A stretch of 64,000 nt of DNA from assembly GCF_040567655.1 (NCBI RefSeq), contig NZ_JBEXAC010000001.1:2542001-2606000 (forward strand), in the 5' to 3' direction. Below are positions 45,560 through 54,045 of the stretch, piece after piece. This DNA is from Chitinophaga sp. H8 (GTDB lineage Bacteria > Bacteroidota > Bacteroidia > Chitinophagales > Chitinophagaceae). Both the position numbers and the translations under genes were made by a program. The notes below the pieces were generated by a model, which was given only the letters and a program-made list of their open reading frames with translations, was not told where the DNA came from and searched no databases. The first letter of the stretch is position 1. Every line of letters begins with the position of its first letter.

Positions 45560-46048
45560 CTATTCCTTCTCATACTGGAAAATGATTTCCTGGGAAGTAC
45601 CCTGCTGTTTTCCATAAAAACGGGCGTCCAGCTGATCCGCACCTTTGAAGCGGTAAATGACTTTTTGGGGAAAATCGTAAGAGAGGTTTTCGGCTACAAA
45701 GCCAATAGGTTTTAACACACGCACTTTAAGTCGTAGGGGTTGTGGAGATTGCTGGCCGCTTATCAGGGGCACAAAATAAATGCCCTCCGTTGTACGCAAT
45801 AATTGCATAGAGGCTTCCAGCGTACTATCGCTGCCTACTATACGCCAGCTACGCCCCTCCCAGCAGGTATCATTTATCCGGGTCCAGTTTTCAGCAATAA
45901 TGCTTTGCCGGGTGCGCATCACCCAGGCGCCTTCCAGCTGGTCCAGGTATTTAAAGTCGGCCAGCTGGACCTGGGCACTTGCCGTAAAACAACTACCCAG
46001 GAACAGGATCAATAACAAGCTATTGCTGTACCACCGCTTCTTCGCCAT
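45560..46048 (-). CDS. Secreted DUF6265-like protein of unknown function
   Basis: About 162 residues from the ATG at 46048, which opens into the signal peptide MAKKRWYSNSLLLILFLGSC; the longer frame lacks one. The mature part has FKYLDQLEGAWVMRTRQSIIAENWTRINDTCWEGRSW, which resembles the calycin-like DUF6265 family (LEGxW...ExW...GxS). The Cys in LGSC could be a lipobox. The start lies inside the 3' end of the UbiD gene (29-bp overlap), so the two are probably co-transcribed. Function is unknown. Confidence 0.7.
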   Translation of the reverse strand: MAKKRWYSNSLLLILFLGSCFTASAQVQLADFKYLDQLEGAWVMRTRQSIIAENWTRINDTCWEGRSWRIVGSDSTLEASMQLLRTTEGIYFVPLISGQQSPQPLRLKVRVLKPIGFVAENLSYDFPQKVIYRFKGADQLDARFYGKQQGTSQEIIFQYEKE

Positions 46049-47945
46049 AGATCTGTAGTTTATACTTAAGCGATGGGGAAGGGATAAAATTACCCAATCC
46101 AAGGTCTTTCCATTTGGTATCTACCTTACGGATCGTTTCATCATCTGCCACAATGATATTGGGCCAGTCCCGCTCAAAATTATCCAACGCCTTCGTTTTC
46201 TGCGTGCCGTCCATACCTATACCTGCCATATACTTACCCGGATGCCCGGCTAATGGCTTATTAACAACAAAACTATCCCGTTTGGGGTCCAGGTTATTAC
46301 AAAAACGCCATAATGCACTGGCCAGGTCAGACACATCCACGGTATGCTCTACATACAACACCATTTTCACCCCCTGTAGTGCCGGTAGCTGATATAGCTG
46401 TTCATTCAGTTCACGGATATGCTGTGGCCGGCTTTTTTGTACAGCTATTACAACACAGGAAATGTCCATCTTCAATAAAGATGCGTTTATTCCTTTTATT
46501 TCAGGGAACTGCTGCATCAGCGCAGCCTCATCCAGTTCTTTTGGGGCTGGTGGCAAATGGAAAGCGGTATCTGTTTCTTCTTCATGCTTGCGGGTGCCAT
46601 CTATACACATTTTTCCGCCAAAACCCATTTTAGAGCAGGAATGATCCAGCACATCCATCGGCCCCTGGCTTAAATAAATATCTGTAGCCGGGTTTAAATT
46701 ACGGAAAACATACTGCGCCAGTTTTTTATAATCGTGGATACGTTCGCCCTCATCCGTTACTACCAGTATTTTGTTGAACATCATTTGTCCTGCTCCCCAC
46801 ATGGCATTCATCACTTTCTGTGCCTGGCCTGCGTAATCTTTTTTGATCTGGGCAATGACCAGGTTATGAAACACCCCCTCTACCGGCATTTCCATATCAA
46901 TGATTTCAGGTACCAGGGTCATTTTAATAGGCGCCAGGAAAATGCGTTCCGTAGCTTTCCCTATCCAGGCATCTTCCTGCGGGGGGATCCCTACTATCGT
47001 AGAGGGATAAACGGCATCTTTACGATGGGTAATCGCGGTAACATGAAATTTCGGGTACCAGTCGGCCAGGGAATAATAACCCGTATGATCGCCAAAAGGC
47101 CCTTCCCATATCAGGTCTTCCTCCGGATCTACATACCCTTCAATAACAAAATCCGCATCGGCCGGTACTTCTATTTCCGGCTGGGTAATGCATTTTACCA
47201 GTTCCACTTTTTTCTTGCGTAAAAAACCGGCTAGCATATATTCATCGACATTCTCCGGTAATGGAGCCGTAGCGGAATAAGTATATACCGGGTCTCCTCC
47301 CAGCACTACTGCTACCGGCATGCGTTTTTTCAGCTTTTTATACTCCATAAAATGTTTGGCAGAAACCTTGTGTTTATGCCAGTGCATTCCCGTCATATCC
47401 TTTTCAAACACCTGCATCCGGTACATCCCTACATTGCGGGTACCGGTGAGAGGATCTTTGGTATGGATAACCGGCAGGGTGATAAATGGCCCGCCATCTT
47501 TTGGCCAGCAGGTCATTACGGGCAATAAACCCAGATCCGGCTGTGCCATCACCACTTCCTGGCAACTTCCCTTACCTCCTACCACTTTAGGCATCCAGGA
47601 GGCAAACTGTCCCAGTTTGGGCAGCATGGATAATTTATCCAGTATGCCCTCCTTGGGTTTCGATAACATTTTAAACAAGTCTTCTATCTCATGGGCCACA
47701 TCGTCCAGCTCTTTCACTCCCAGGGCCAGGCACATCCTTTTATAGCTTCCCATCGCATTAATCAGCACGGGAAAGTCATATCCGGTGTTTTCAAATAATA
47801 ATGCTTTACCACCATCAGCCGATTTACTGACACGATCCGTGATCTCTGCTATTTCCAGCTTTGGGTTTACATAGGTTTTTATGCGTACCAGTTCGCCCGC
47901 CTGCTCCAGTGTGTCTATGAAATGTTTCAGATTTTTAAATGCCAT
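46020..47945 (-). CDS. UbiD family decarboxylase
   Basis: This 641-residue protein belongs to the prenylated-FMN-dependent UbiD family. Landmarks are FIDTLEQAGELVRIKTYVNPKLEIAEITDRV at the start, PVMTCWPKDGGPFITLPVIHTKDP, GTRNVGMYRMQVF, EDLIWEGPFGDHTGYYSLADWYP and VVGIPPQEDAWIGKATERIFLAP. The length and pattern fit the long UbiD proteins of Bacteroidota annotated in menaquinone synthesis. Whether it acts on a quinone precursor or another aromatic acid cannot be decided here. A UbiX-type flavin prenyltransferase is needed and is not in the window. Confidence 0.93.
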   Translation of the reverse strand: MAFKNLKHFIDTLEQAGELVRIKTYVNPKLEIAEITDRVSKSADGGKALLFENTGYDFPVLINAMGSYKRMCLALGVKELDDVAHEIEDLFKMLSKPKEGILDKLSMLPKLGQFASWMPKVVGGKGSCQEVVMAQPDLGLLPVMTCWPKDGGPFITLPVIHTKDPLTGTRNVGMYRMQVFEKDMTGMHWHKHKVSAKHFMEYKKLKKRMPVAVVLGGDPVYTYSATAPLPENVDEYMLAGFLRKKKVELVKCITQPEIEVPADADFVIEGYVDPEEDLIWEGPFGDHTGYYSLADWYPKFHVTAITHRKDAVYPSTIVGIPPQEDAWIGKATERIFLAPIKMTLVPEIIDMEMPVEGVFHNLVIAQIKKDYAGQAQKVMNAMWGAGQMMFNKILVVTDEGERIHDYKKLAQYVFRNLNPATDIYLSQGPMDVLDHSCSKMGFGGKMCIDGTRKHEEETDTAFHLPPAPKELDEAALMQQFPEIKGINASLLKMDISCVVIAVQKSRPQHIRELNEQLYQLPALQGVKMVLYVEHTVDVSDLASALWRFCNNLDPKRDSFVVNKPLAGHPGKYMAGIGMDGTQKTKALDNFERDWPNIIVADDETIRKVDTKWKDLGLGNFIPSPSLKYKLQIYGEEAVVQQ

Positions 47946-48085
47946 AACCGTTTATGCTAATGATCAACCAATCCGCAAAAGTACTCATCCCTGATGGCAA
48001 TAAAAAATGAGGCCGACCAAAAAGTAAAATGAAGGCGGTACACATCGCTTAAACGATGATCCGTCTCCATCAGGTACCCTAATAA

Positions 48086-48122
48086 ATGAGGGCCGACCCT
48101 TGCTTTTTAGGTCAGCCCTCAT
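48086..48122 (-). terminator. Terminator after the Arg/Tyr-rich gene
   Basis: A 13-bp stem with one mismatch pairs ATGAGGGCCGACC (48086-48098) with GGTCAGCCCTCAT (48110-48122). In the minus direction it is followed by TTTATT. It starts 22 nt after the stop of the gene at 48144. Confidence 0.65.
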
Positions 48123-48143
48123 GCTGTGTTTATATGGTTTCAG

Positions 48144-48458
48144 TTATCTGACGATGGTTACCCCTGCATTAAACACTACCCCTGGTCTGGCTGGTGCATA
48201 ATACACCTCCCGCACCGGACGTGGCCGGTATACCGGGTATGGTTGTACATACACTACCCTTCGGGGCCGGCGGCAATCATCCCAATCCCGGTCTCTGTAG
48301 CGCTTTTCATAGCGACGGCCTTCATACCTGTCGTCACAATACCGGTCCCGGTCGTAGTGCTTTTTATGCCCCTTCCCCCATCCGTTATGGCGGCCCTGCG
48401 CATAGGTGGTCAATACTGTACCGCCTATTAATAATAAAAGCATGATTAGTTTTTTCAT
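48144..48458 (-). CDS. Small secreted Arg/Tyr-rich protein
   Basis: The 104-residue protein has a clear signal peptide (MKKLIMLLLLIGGTVLTTYA). The mature part is highly charged and aromatic: GHKKHYDRDRYCDDRYEGRR, YEKRYRDRDWDDCRRPRR, then a Val/Tyr/Pro stretch. No family was recognised. Two cysteines might form a disulfide. The terminator just downstream and a similar secreted low-complexity gene 53 bp upstream support a real, exported product. It may coat the cell surface or interact with polyanions; that is a guess from composition. Confidence 0.65.
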   Translation of the reverse strand: MKKLIMLLLLIGGTVLTTYAQGRHNGWGKGHKKHYDRDRYCDDRYEGRRYEKRYRDRDWDDCRRPRRVVYVQPYPVYRPRPVREVYYAPARPGVVFNAGVTIVR

Positions 48459-48511
48459 GGCTGTTGTGGTTTTTAGTTCAAGTTGACAATTCAGATAAAA
48501 ATATGGCAGTA

Positions 48512-48871
48512 CTAAATAATTGGGTAAATGGTGAAGGAGTCTGTTGTCGAGGCGTGAGCTGCCCCCGGATAAGCAATATAATTGCTCCTACCGGCATAGC
48601 TGTATTTTCGTTTGGAATAATGATGTTTAGGTCGCTTATAGTGTTTTTTATGTTTGTATTTATAATGTGCTTTCGGTCTTGGAGGTAACGGTGGATGAGG
48701 GGGCCGGTGTAAGCCCGGTGGCCTTGGAGGCAAAGGCGGATGTGGTGGCAATGGCGGATGTGGCAAATGTGCCGGTGCAGGTGGATGCGGTGGTAATGGT
48801 GGTCGTTTCTGCGCCTGTACTGTTACAAAGCCCGCCATCAACACTAGTATGATGATAAGCCTCTTTTTCAT
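48512..48871 (-). CDS. Small secreted Pro/His-rich repeat protein
   Basis: The 119-residue protein starts at the ATG at 48871, which opens into the signal peptide MKKRLIIILVLMAGFVTVQA. Residues about 22-65 are imperfect repeats of PPLPPHPP and PPRPPGLH type. Residues about 66-95 are a Lys/His/Tyr-rich segment (YKYKHKKHYKRPKHHYSKRK). The tail is uncharged and ends in IYPII. The HKKHY motif recurs in the neighbouring Arg/Tyr-rich protein. Poly-Pro-His segments can bind metals or pack against polymers, but no function is established. No family was recognised. Confidence 0.6.
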   Translation of the reverse strand: MKKRLIIILVLMAGFVTVQAQKRPPLPPHPPAPAHLPHPPLPPHPPLPPRPPGLHRPPHPPLPPRPKAHYKYKHKKHYKRPKHHYSKRKYSYAGRSNYIAYPGAAHASTTDSFTIYPII

Positions 48872-49029
48872 ATCACTCGTTTTAAAAACAGGTAATTGAG
48901 TCCAGCCTAATCTCATATAGTTGCTTCTTACTCTCTTCGCGATTTCTGATATTCACTTCTTATCATTAAGCCGGTAATCTCAATCTTTTACCTGTTCCAA
49001 CGTATATATTTCAAGAAGTATGCCAATTG

Positions 49030-49065
49030 TAAAAAAGAAATCCCACCGGACAGGCAGGATTTCTT
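49030..49065 (-). terminator. Terminator after the beta-barrel gene
   Basis: A 9-bp stem pairs AAGAAATCC (49035-49043) with GGATTTCTT (49057-49065). In the minus direction it runs into six T residues. It lies about 70 nt after the stop codon at 49132. Confidence 0.75.
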
Positions 49066-49131
49066 CTTGTATATACGGACTTTAGTGGGGGGTTGAAAGT
49101 CAGCCCCTTAGCGCAATTTTCATGCCATTTT

Positions 49132-49998
49132 TCATTTAAAAACAGGGCAGCGGGACGCTTTCTGCCGGCCCCAGCCTCCGCTGGAACCGCTGCTCAGGCG
49201 GTAAGTAATAGTAAGGCCGGAAAACATGTACCAGTCCTTATTGTCGGGATTACCACGCACGGTACCATCTAAAGGATACGTACCCGGTATTTGTCCTTTG
49301 CCGGTTACTTCATCTCCTCTGTAAGCCATATCCACTGCTTTCTGGCCACGCATCGCCAATAAGGTATTCTCATCTACGTAAGTAGTACTTACATCATCCA
49401 GGTAATCTGTAAAGGTTTTGCGGATCCCTACTTCCAGCCCAAGCGTCCAGGAGTCGTTCAGCAATACCTTTATACCAGCCCCAAACGGAATCGCTACCTG
49501 TATCAGATTATAGGCCTGCCTGTCGGGGTATTGTGGCAGCCCCTGCCCTTCCGTACCCAGGGATCTCAGGCTGATCCTGTTGCCCTGTAAATCTTTGGCA
49601 GTTGGGTCAAAACCAAACCCTGCTACGCCTGCAAATATATAAGGCGTAAACCCTTTTGCTTCTATATCCAAAAAATTAAGCTCTCCCAATACACTCAGTT
49701 CAAAAACATTTGATTTGAAACTCAGATTACGGGCTACTAAGTTTTTATTCTCATTGGTACTATCCGCAGCAGATATAATTCCAAAAGTAAAGCCCCCTCT
49801 GAGGGTCAGATAACGGTTGATATCCTTTCTGGCCAACAGCCCGATAGCAGGCCCTGTATACCGGAAGTCCACCCGCTTCTCTACCAGGTCACCATTATAG
49901 TTGCTGATGCCAAGCAAACCTCCTACATGCCAATCCTGTGCAATGCTGAAAAATGGGGCTATCACGAATAACAAAAGTATTGCGGTGATTTTTTTCAA
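49132..49998 (-). CDS. Outer-membrane beta-barrel protein, DUF6089-like
   Basis: The 288-residue protein starts from TTG at 49998. An in-frame stop lies five codons upstream, and the signal peptide (MKKITAILLLFVIAPFFSIA) begins exactly at the TTG, so a non-ATG start is well supported. The mature N terminus, DWHVGGLLGISNYNGDL, and alternating strands (LTLRGGFTFGIIS, FTPYIFAGVAGFGFDP, WTLGLEVGIRKTFTDYLDDVSTTY) match the porin-like DUF6089 proteins of Bacteroidota. It ends with a Gly/Ser-rich and basic tail. It is probably an outer-membrane structural protein; no specific role is known. Confidence 0.8.
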   Translation of the reverse strand: MKKITAILLLFVIAPFFSIAQDWHVGGLLGISNYNGDLVEKRVDFRYTGPAIGLLARKDINRYLTLRGGFTFGIISAADSTNENKNLVARNLSFKSNVFELSVLGELNFLDIEAKGFTPYIFAGVAGFGFDPTAKDLQGNRISLRSLGTEGQGLPQYPDRQAYNLIQVAIPFGAGIKVLLNDSWTLGLEVGIRKTFTDYLDDVSTTYVDENTLLAMRGQKAVDMAYRGDEVTGKGQIPGTYPLDGTVRGNPDNKDWYMFSGLTITYRLSSGSSGGWGRQKASRCPVFK

Positions 49999-50137
49999 TG
50001 TGAAAGGTTTTTAAAAGTTTATATGCTATTTAAAAAAACGCCAGAACAGTCAAAAAATTATATATATCCTGCCTGGCACGAAATTAATTAATTTCCGCTG
50101 GAAACTATCGCCTGACCGCATATCTGCGAAACAGCAC

Positions 50138-50488
50138 CTAACAACTCCGGATATATGCCCATCCCTCCTGCTGCCTTTCTACCAGATGCCCGATCCCTGC
50201 AGCTACAATCCCAACAAAAGGTAATAACTGCGCTACTGTTAAGTCTTGCTGCCTTTGTGTGTTCCCACATAACAGCCACTTAACGCCCTTCTTCTCCAAA
50301 TCCTGTAAATCGGTCAAAAAACTATTATTATGAGCTAACAACAACGGCCATGCCTGCCCATGTACTACCACCTCTACTTTCACGCCGGTTGCTTCAAAAT
50401 GTACAAGTAAATTAAAAAGCTGCCGGATCATGGCCTGCTGTACCTCCTGATCTGCTGTTGTTATCTGAAAAACCACTTTATACTTCAT
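50138..50488 (-). CDS. DsrE/DsrF-like small protein
   Basis: The 116-residue cytosolic protein has the DsrE-like fold pattern: KYKVVFQITTADQEVQQAMIRQLFNLLVHFEATGVKVEVVVHGQAW, then FLTDLQDLEKKGVKWLLCGNTQRQ with a Cys at the usual active position, and LLPFVGIVAAGIGHLVERQQEGWAYIRSC with a C-terminal Cys. Relatives take part in sulfur relay or have unknown redox roles. It is a single gene without an evident partner. The 260 bp upstream (50489-50748) separate it from the divergent AraC gene. Confidence 0.85.
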   Translation of the reverse strand: MKYKVVFQITTADQEVQQAMIRQLFNLLVHFEATGVKVEVVVHGQAWPLLLAHNNSFLTDLQDLEKKGVKWLLCGNTQRQQDLTVAQLLPFVGIVAAGIGHLVERQQEGWAYIRSC

Positions 50489-50748
50489 ACCTCCTCTTAT
50501 TATGAAGCCACAAAATAAAACAACTTCAAATAATAATCACCTTACTTCCACTTATCCATGGTTTAACTCCATTCCTTATGCTGAACATATAACCACACCA
50601 TTGTCAATATGATAAAGGTATTTTTTATTTTTCCAAACCAAATATTTACATTGTGCGTTATAACATTGGACGCAAGGATCATATTTAGTTTTTCAAGTAT
50701 ATAACTATAAGGATCGGGAATACAATCAACCAAAATAAAGCAACTACT

Positions 50749-51678
50749 ATGTCAAAACCCTCCGCCTCCCCTCAGGCACAAGCAGAATCCTATGCATTAT
50801 ATGGCCTTAGTTATGCAGATGACCATGTGGCTGATACTTTTGATATCAGGATTGTGGCAGATATGCTCGATATTTCCTATTCTCATTTTTACCATACTTT
50901 TTCTGCCGTTATGAATGAACCATACTGGCACTATGTAAAACGCCACCGGATAGAACTGGCGGCAGGCATGCTGCGGCATAGTGGTTACAGTATTGCTGAA
51001 ATAGGCGAACTATCCGGCTATATGACCCTGGCAGCTTTCAGTAAAGCATTCAAACAACATTTTAAATACAGCCCTAAAGACTTCAGAAAAATACAGATCC
51101 TCCCAAACGAAAAACGTACCCTGCATATCACGGAAACTATTACGGCTTCCTTTGGTAATAATATGCTCGCGAATCTTTTTCACTACGACAGAACAGAGCG
51201 GATCTCTATATCTGAAAGCACACTTTATTATACCCTGCTTTCTCATGGGGATGATCCAATTACGGAAATGGTGCTAAAGATGAATAATCATGAAAACAGG
51301 TTCAGAAAAATCATAGAAATCTTCGATATTCCCCAGGCATTGGTGATTACCGGAACGCTGGATGCAGTACCGGTAACCAATTATGAAAAGCTCTCCATAT
51401 TTGCGGGTATTTTATTACCTAATCATCAGTTGGCCGCCCATAAACAACTCAGGGACAATTATCCCTACCTCCTGCAAAAACGGATACAGGGTGGCAGTTT
51501 TCTGAAACTCAGGCTACCGCTTAGCTTTGCAGCGGCAGGGATACCTATGTATGAGTTTATTGACCGCAGCTGCCGGGAGGGCATTTTTAAAATGCGGGAT
51601 AATCAATTCTTTATTTCACTCACAGGTCCTAACTCCTGTGAAATTTTTATTCCCTTGTTAAAACAGCGTGTTATTTAG
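50749..51678 (+). CDS. AraC-family transcriptional regulator with N-terminal HTH
   Basis: The 309-residue protein has its two helix-turn-helix motifs at the N terminus (residues about 15-120; VADMLDISYSHFYHTFSAVMNEPYWHYVKRHRIELAAGMLRHSG and SIAEIGELSGYMTLAAFSKAFKQHFKYSPKDFRK). A C-terminal domain of about 180 residues resembles GyrI-like effector domains (ITETITASFGNNMLANL and FEFID/FIPL-type strands). This Rob/SoxS-plus-sensor order suggests a ligand- or stress-responsive regulator. It converges on a GH20-like gene, 13 nt away. Targets are unknown. Confidence 0.88.
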   Translation: MSKPSASPQAQAESYALYGLSYADDHVADTFDIRIVADMLDISYSHFYHTFSAVMNEPYWHYVKRHRIELAAGMLRHSGYSIAEIGELSGYMTLAAFSKAFKQHFKYSPKDFRKIQILPNEKRTLHITETITASFGNNMLANLFHYDRTERISISESTLYYTLLSHGDDPITEMVLKMNNHENRFRKIIEIFDIPQALVITGTLDAVPVTNYEKLSIFAGILLPNHQLAAHKQLRDNYPYLLQKRIQGGSFLKLRLPLSFAAAGIPMYEFIDRSCREGIFKMRDNQFFISLTGPNSCEIFIPLLKQRVI

Positions 51679-51691
51679 GGGACCATGGCTA

Positions 51692-52810
51692 TTACCTCGC
51701 TTTATTTATTTCTGCAAACAAAGCCCGGAAGCACTTACTGCTTGTATGCACTGTGTCTTTTTCCATAGCATTCATTTTGTTCTTCCGGCCATAATATTCA
51801 TCCATAAAACTACCGGCACCCGACCATACCGTTTGCATCATTCCCAGGTAGTTGGGCTTCATTTCCCGGGTAGCCGTTTTTCTGAACTGCATCATATCCT
51901 GTGCCTGTACCACAGCATTATCCGGCATACGCCAGGGGCAGGTAATCACACGTAGTCCTTTCATTGCAAAGTATACCGGTGTTTTGTCAGGCCTTTCATA
52001 GTGCCAGTCGCATATTACCACATCACGCGGGATCATGTCTATCGCGCGGTGCGTATTATTCATGCTGGCTTCCCACATTCCCAAACCGGTAGTTTTGCCA
52101 TCCAGCAAGCGATCTCCCCACATCCACAATTCCCTGTTTTTTTGTGCCAGGTGATTACGGATAGCCCATACCTCTCCTGCAAACAATTCTGCTTTATCTT
52201 TCCCTCCGCAACGGGGACATTTATCATTCCCTATATAAAACACTTCATCCATGCCCGCATGAAAAGCATCTGTTTCAAAAGCATCGCAGATTTCATCCAT
52301 CAGCGCAAACACTATTTTATGTACACCAGGATGCAAAGGACAATAGCTCTTGCAATACAATCCTTCCGGATTAGGCCATTTGTAGGTAGCAGGCATTTTC
52401 ACTTCCGGTGTTTCATCAAACTCAGGATATACCCTGAGCAGGTTGAGGGTGGTATTGTCCCACGACTGATGCCCCAGCAGATTTACCTGTGGTATAATAC
52501 GGATATTCTGCTGACGGCATTCCTTTACCAGCCGGGCCACATCTTCCCGGGACAATGCGCCTGCATCCCGCAACTCCGGATGAGAGGTATACTGATAATT
52601 GTAATCCACCCGCAGTACCAGCGTATTCACCTTATTGGGCGCTAATTCTTTACGGATAAAAGTGAGGAATGCCTCCAGTTCTGAAACTTTCGGCGCTGCT
52701 ATACAAAAACCGCGCACGGGTAAAAGGCTATCAGGGGCCGTACCTGCGTAGGTGTTAGTACCACTGCATAATAGCAGCACCATAACCGCCAGCCAGCATA
52801 TTTTTTTCAT
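51692..52810 (-). CDS. GH20-like glycosidase, short, with CxxC motif
   Basis: The 372-residue secreted protein has signal peptide MKKICWLAVMVLLLCSGTNTYA. A single (beta/alpha)8 barrel shows the GH20 order: VNTLVLRVDYNYQY, IRIIPQVNLLGHQSWDNTTL, DAFHAGMDEVFYIG with Asp188-Glu189 as the catalytic pair, and LWMWGDRLLDG. An insertion right after the catalytic strand carries CPRC (198-201) followed by GG, which may bind a metal. It lacks the N- and C-terminal domains of the PUL GH20 enzymes and belongs to a distant branch. Its substrate is unknown; a beta-HexNAc is expected. Confidence 0.82.
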   Translation of the reverse strand: MKKICWLAVMVLLLCSGTNTYAGTAPDSLLPVRGFCIAAPKVSELEAFLTFIRKELAPNKVNTLVLRVDYNYQYTSHPELRDAGALSREDVARLVKECRQQNIRIIPQVNLLGHQSWDNTTLNLLRVYPEFDETPEVKMPATYKWPNPEGLYCKSYCPLHPGVHKIVFALMDEICDAFETDAFHAGMDEVFYIGNDKCPRCGGKDKAELFAGEVWAIRNHLAQKNRELWMWGDRLLDGKTTGLGMWEASMNNTHRAIDMIPRDVVICDWHYERPDKTPVYFAMKGLRVITCPWRMPDNAVVQAQDMMQFRKTATREMKPNYLGMMQTVWSGAGSFMDEYYGRKNKMNAMEKDTVHTSSKCFRALFAEINKAR

Positions 52811-52925
52811 ATAAGGGTATTATTTAAATGGATAATAGTAACCTTCCCAAGATAGTAAATCATCATGCTACTTGCAAGCATTCACTATATGACAAAAAAA
52901 TATACGGAAAAGGCTGATATTTAAA

Positions 52926-52933
52926 TATATTTG
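52926..52933 (+). promoter_or_regulatory. Candidate -7 box of the AI-2E-type permease gene
   Basis: TATATTTG matches TAnnTTTG perfectly and lies 17 nt before the start codon. No suitable TTG at the -33 position was found, so support is moderate. Confidence 0.4.
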
Positions 52934-52950
52934 AAAAAACTAGTCATCCC

Positions 52951-54045
52951 ATGAATGAGCTAAAGCTCCCGTTTAATGCCAGACTGACTTTCACACTCCT
53001 GTCTCTGATACTGATCGTATACATAGCGAGGGTAGGCAGTGAAATTATCATTCCGATGGTATTTGCATTCCTGGTAGCCGTGATGTTATTGCCCATTGCC
53101 TCCTGGCTGGAATCGATCCGCTTTCCGAGGGGACTGGCGGCTTTTGTAGCTGTACTGCTCTTTGTTATCGCGTTATTGGGGTTAATTGCCCTGGTGGGAT
53201 CACAAATGGGGGCTTTTGTATCTGACCTGCCTCAATTGGAAAAGCAGCTCATGGGCACCGTGGATAATTTACAACATTGGGTAAACACCCGTTTCCATAT
53301 TGATGCTTCTACGCAAATGGACTACCTCGAAAAGGCGGCAATGGGTACTTTAGGTTCTGCTACTGCATTTATCAGTCAAACATTCCTGTCCATTTCCTCC
53401 CTCCTGATCTTCGTGGTTTTTGTCCTGCTGTACAGCTTCTTTATCCTGTATTACCGGCAACTGCTGATCACTTTCCTGGTCCGCTTTTTCCAGGAAAAGC
53501 ACCGGTTAAAACTACTGGACATTATTGCCCAGACACGTTATATCATCAAAAGCTATGTTTCCGGCCTGATGATAGAAATGGTAGTGGTGGCTATTCTTAA
53601 CTGTTCCCTGCTCTTGATACTAGGCGTTAAATATGCTTTGCTGTTAGGTATTATGGCGGCCTTGTTTAATATCATTCCCTACCTGGGTATTTTTACCGCT
53701 ATTATCATCAGTATGCTGGTAACACTTACTACAGCAGCATCGGTAGTAGTGATGCTGCAGGTAGGCATAGCACTTTTCCTGGTGCATCTGCTGGACAGCA
53801 ACATACTACTACCGCGTATTGTAGGTTCAAAAGTAAAGATCAATGCACTGGTAACAATTGTAGGCGTAGTATGTGGCAGTATGCTATGGGGCATCCCCGG
53901 CATGTTCCTGGCTATTCCTGTCATTGCCATCATGAAAATTACTTTTGAACGTATTGACGCTTTGAAACCCTGGGCGCTTTTACTCGGCGACATGCCTGCT
54001 AAAAAGAAACCAGCACCGGTAGTTAAACCACCGGAGCAGGCGTAA
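52951..54045 (+). CDS. AI-2E family (PerM-type) membrane transporter
   Basis: The 364-residue inner-membrane protein has the family's layout: two or three N-terminal helices (LIVYIARVGSEIIIPMVFAFLVAVMLLPIASWLE), a soluble segment (about 95-150), and five further helices with SYVSGLMIEMVVVAILNCSLLLILGV, FNIIPYLGIFTAIIISMLVTL and DSNILLPRIVGSKVKINALVTIVGVVCGSMLWGIPGMFLAIP. Family members include Na+/H+ antiporters and exporters; AI-2 transport itself is rarely proven. The C terminus is Lys/Pro rich. Its last 23 nt overlap the convergent efflux pump gene. Confidence 0.9.
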   Translation: MNELKLPFNARLTFTLLSLILIVYIARVGSEIIIPMVFAFLVAVMLLPIASWLESIRFPRGLAAFVAVLLFVIALLGLIALVGSQMGAFVSDLPQLEKQLMGTVDNLQHWVNTRFHIDASTQMDYLEKAAMGTLGSATAFISQTFLSISSLLIFVVFVLLYSFFILYYRQLLITFLVRFFQEKHRLKLLDIIAQTRYIIKSYVSGLMIEMVVVAILNCSLLLILGVKYALLLGIMAALFNIIPYLGIFTAIIISMLVTLTTAASVVVMLQVGIALFLVHLLDSNILLPRIVGSKVKINALVTIVGVVCGSMLWGIPGMFLAIPVIAIMKITFERIDALKPWALLLGDMPAKKKPAPVVKPPEQA

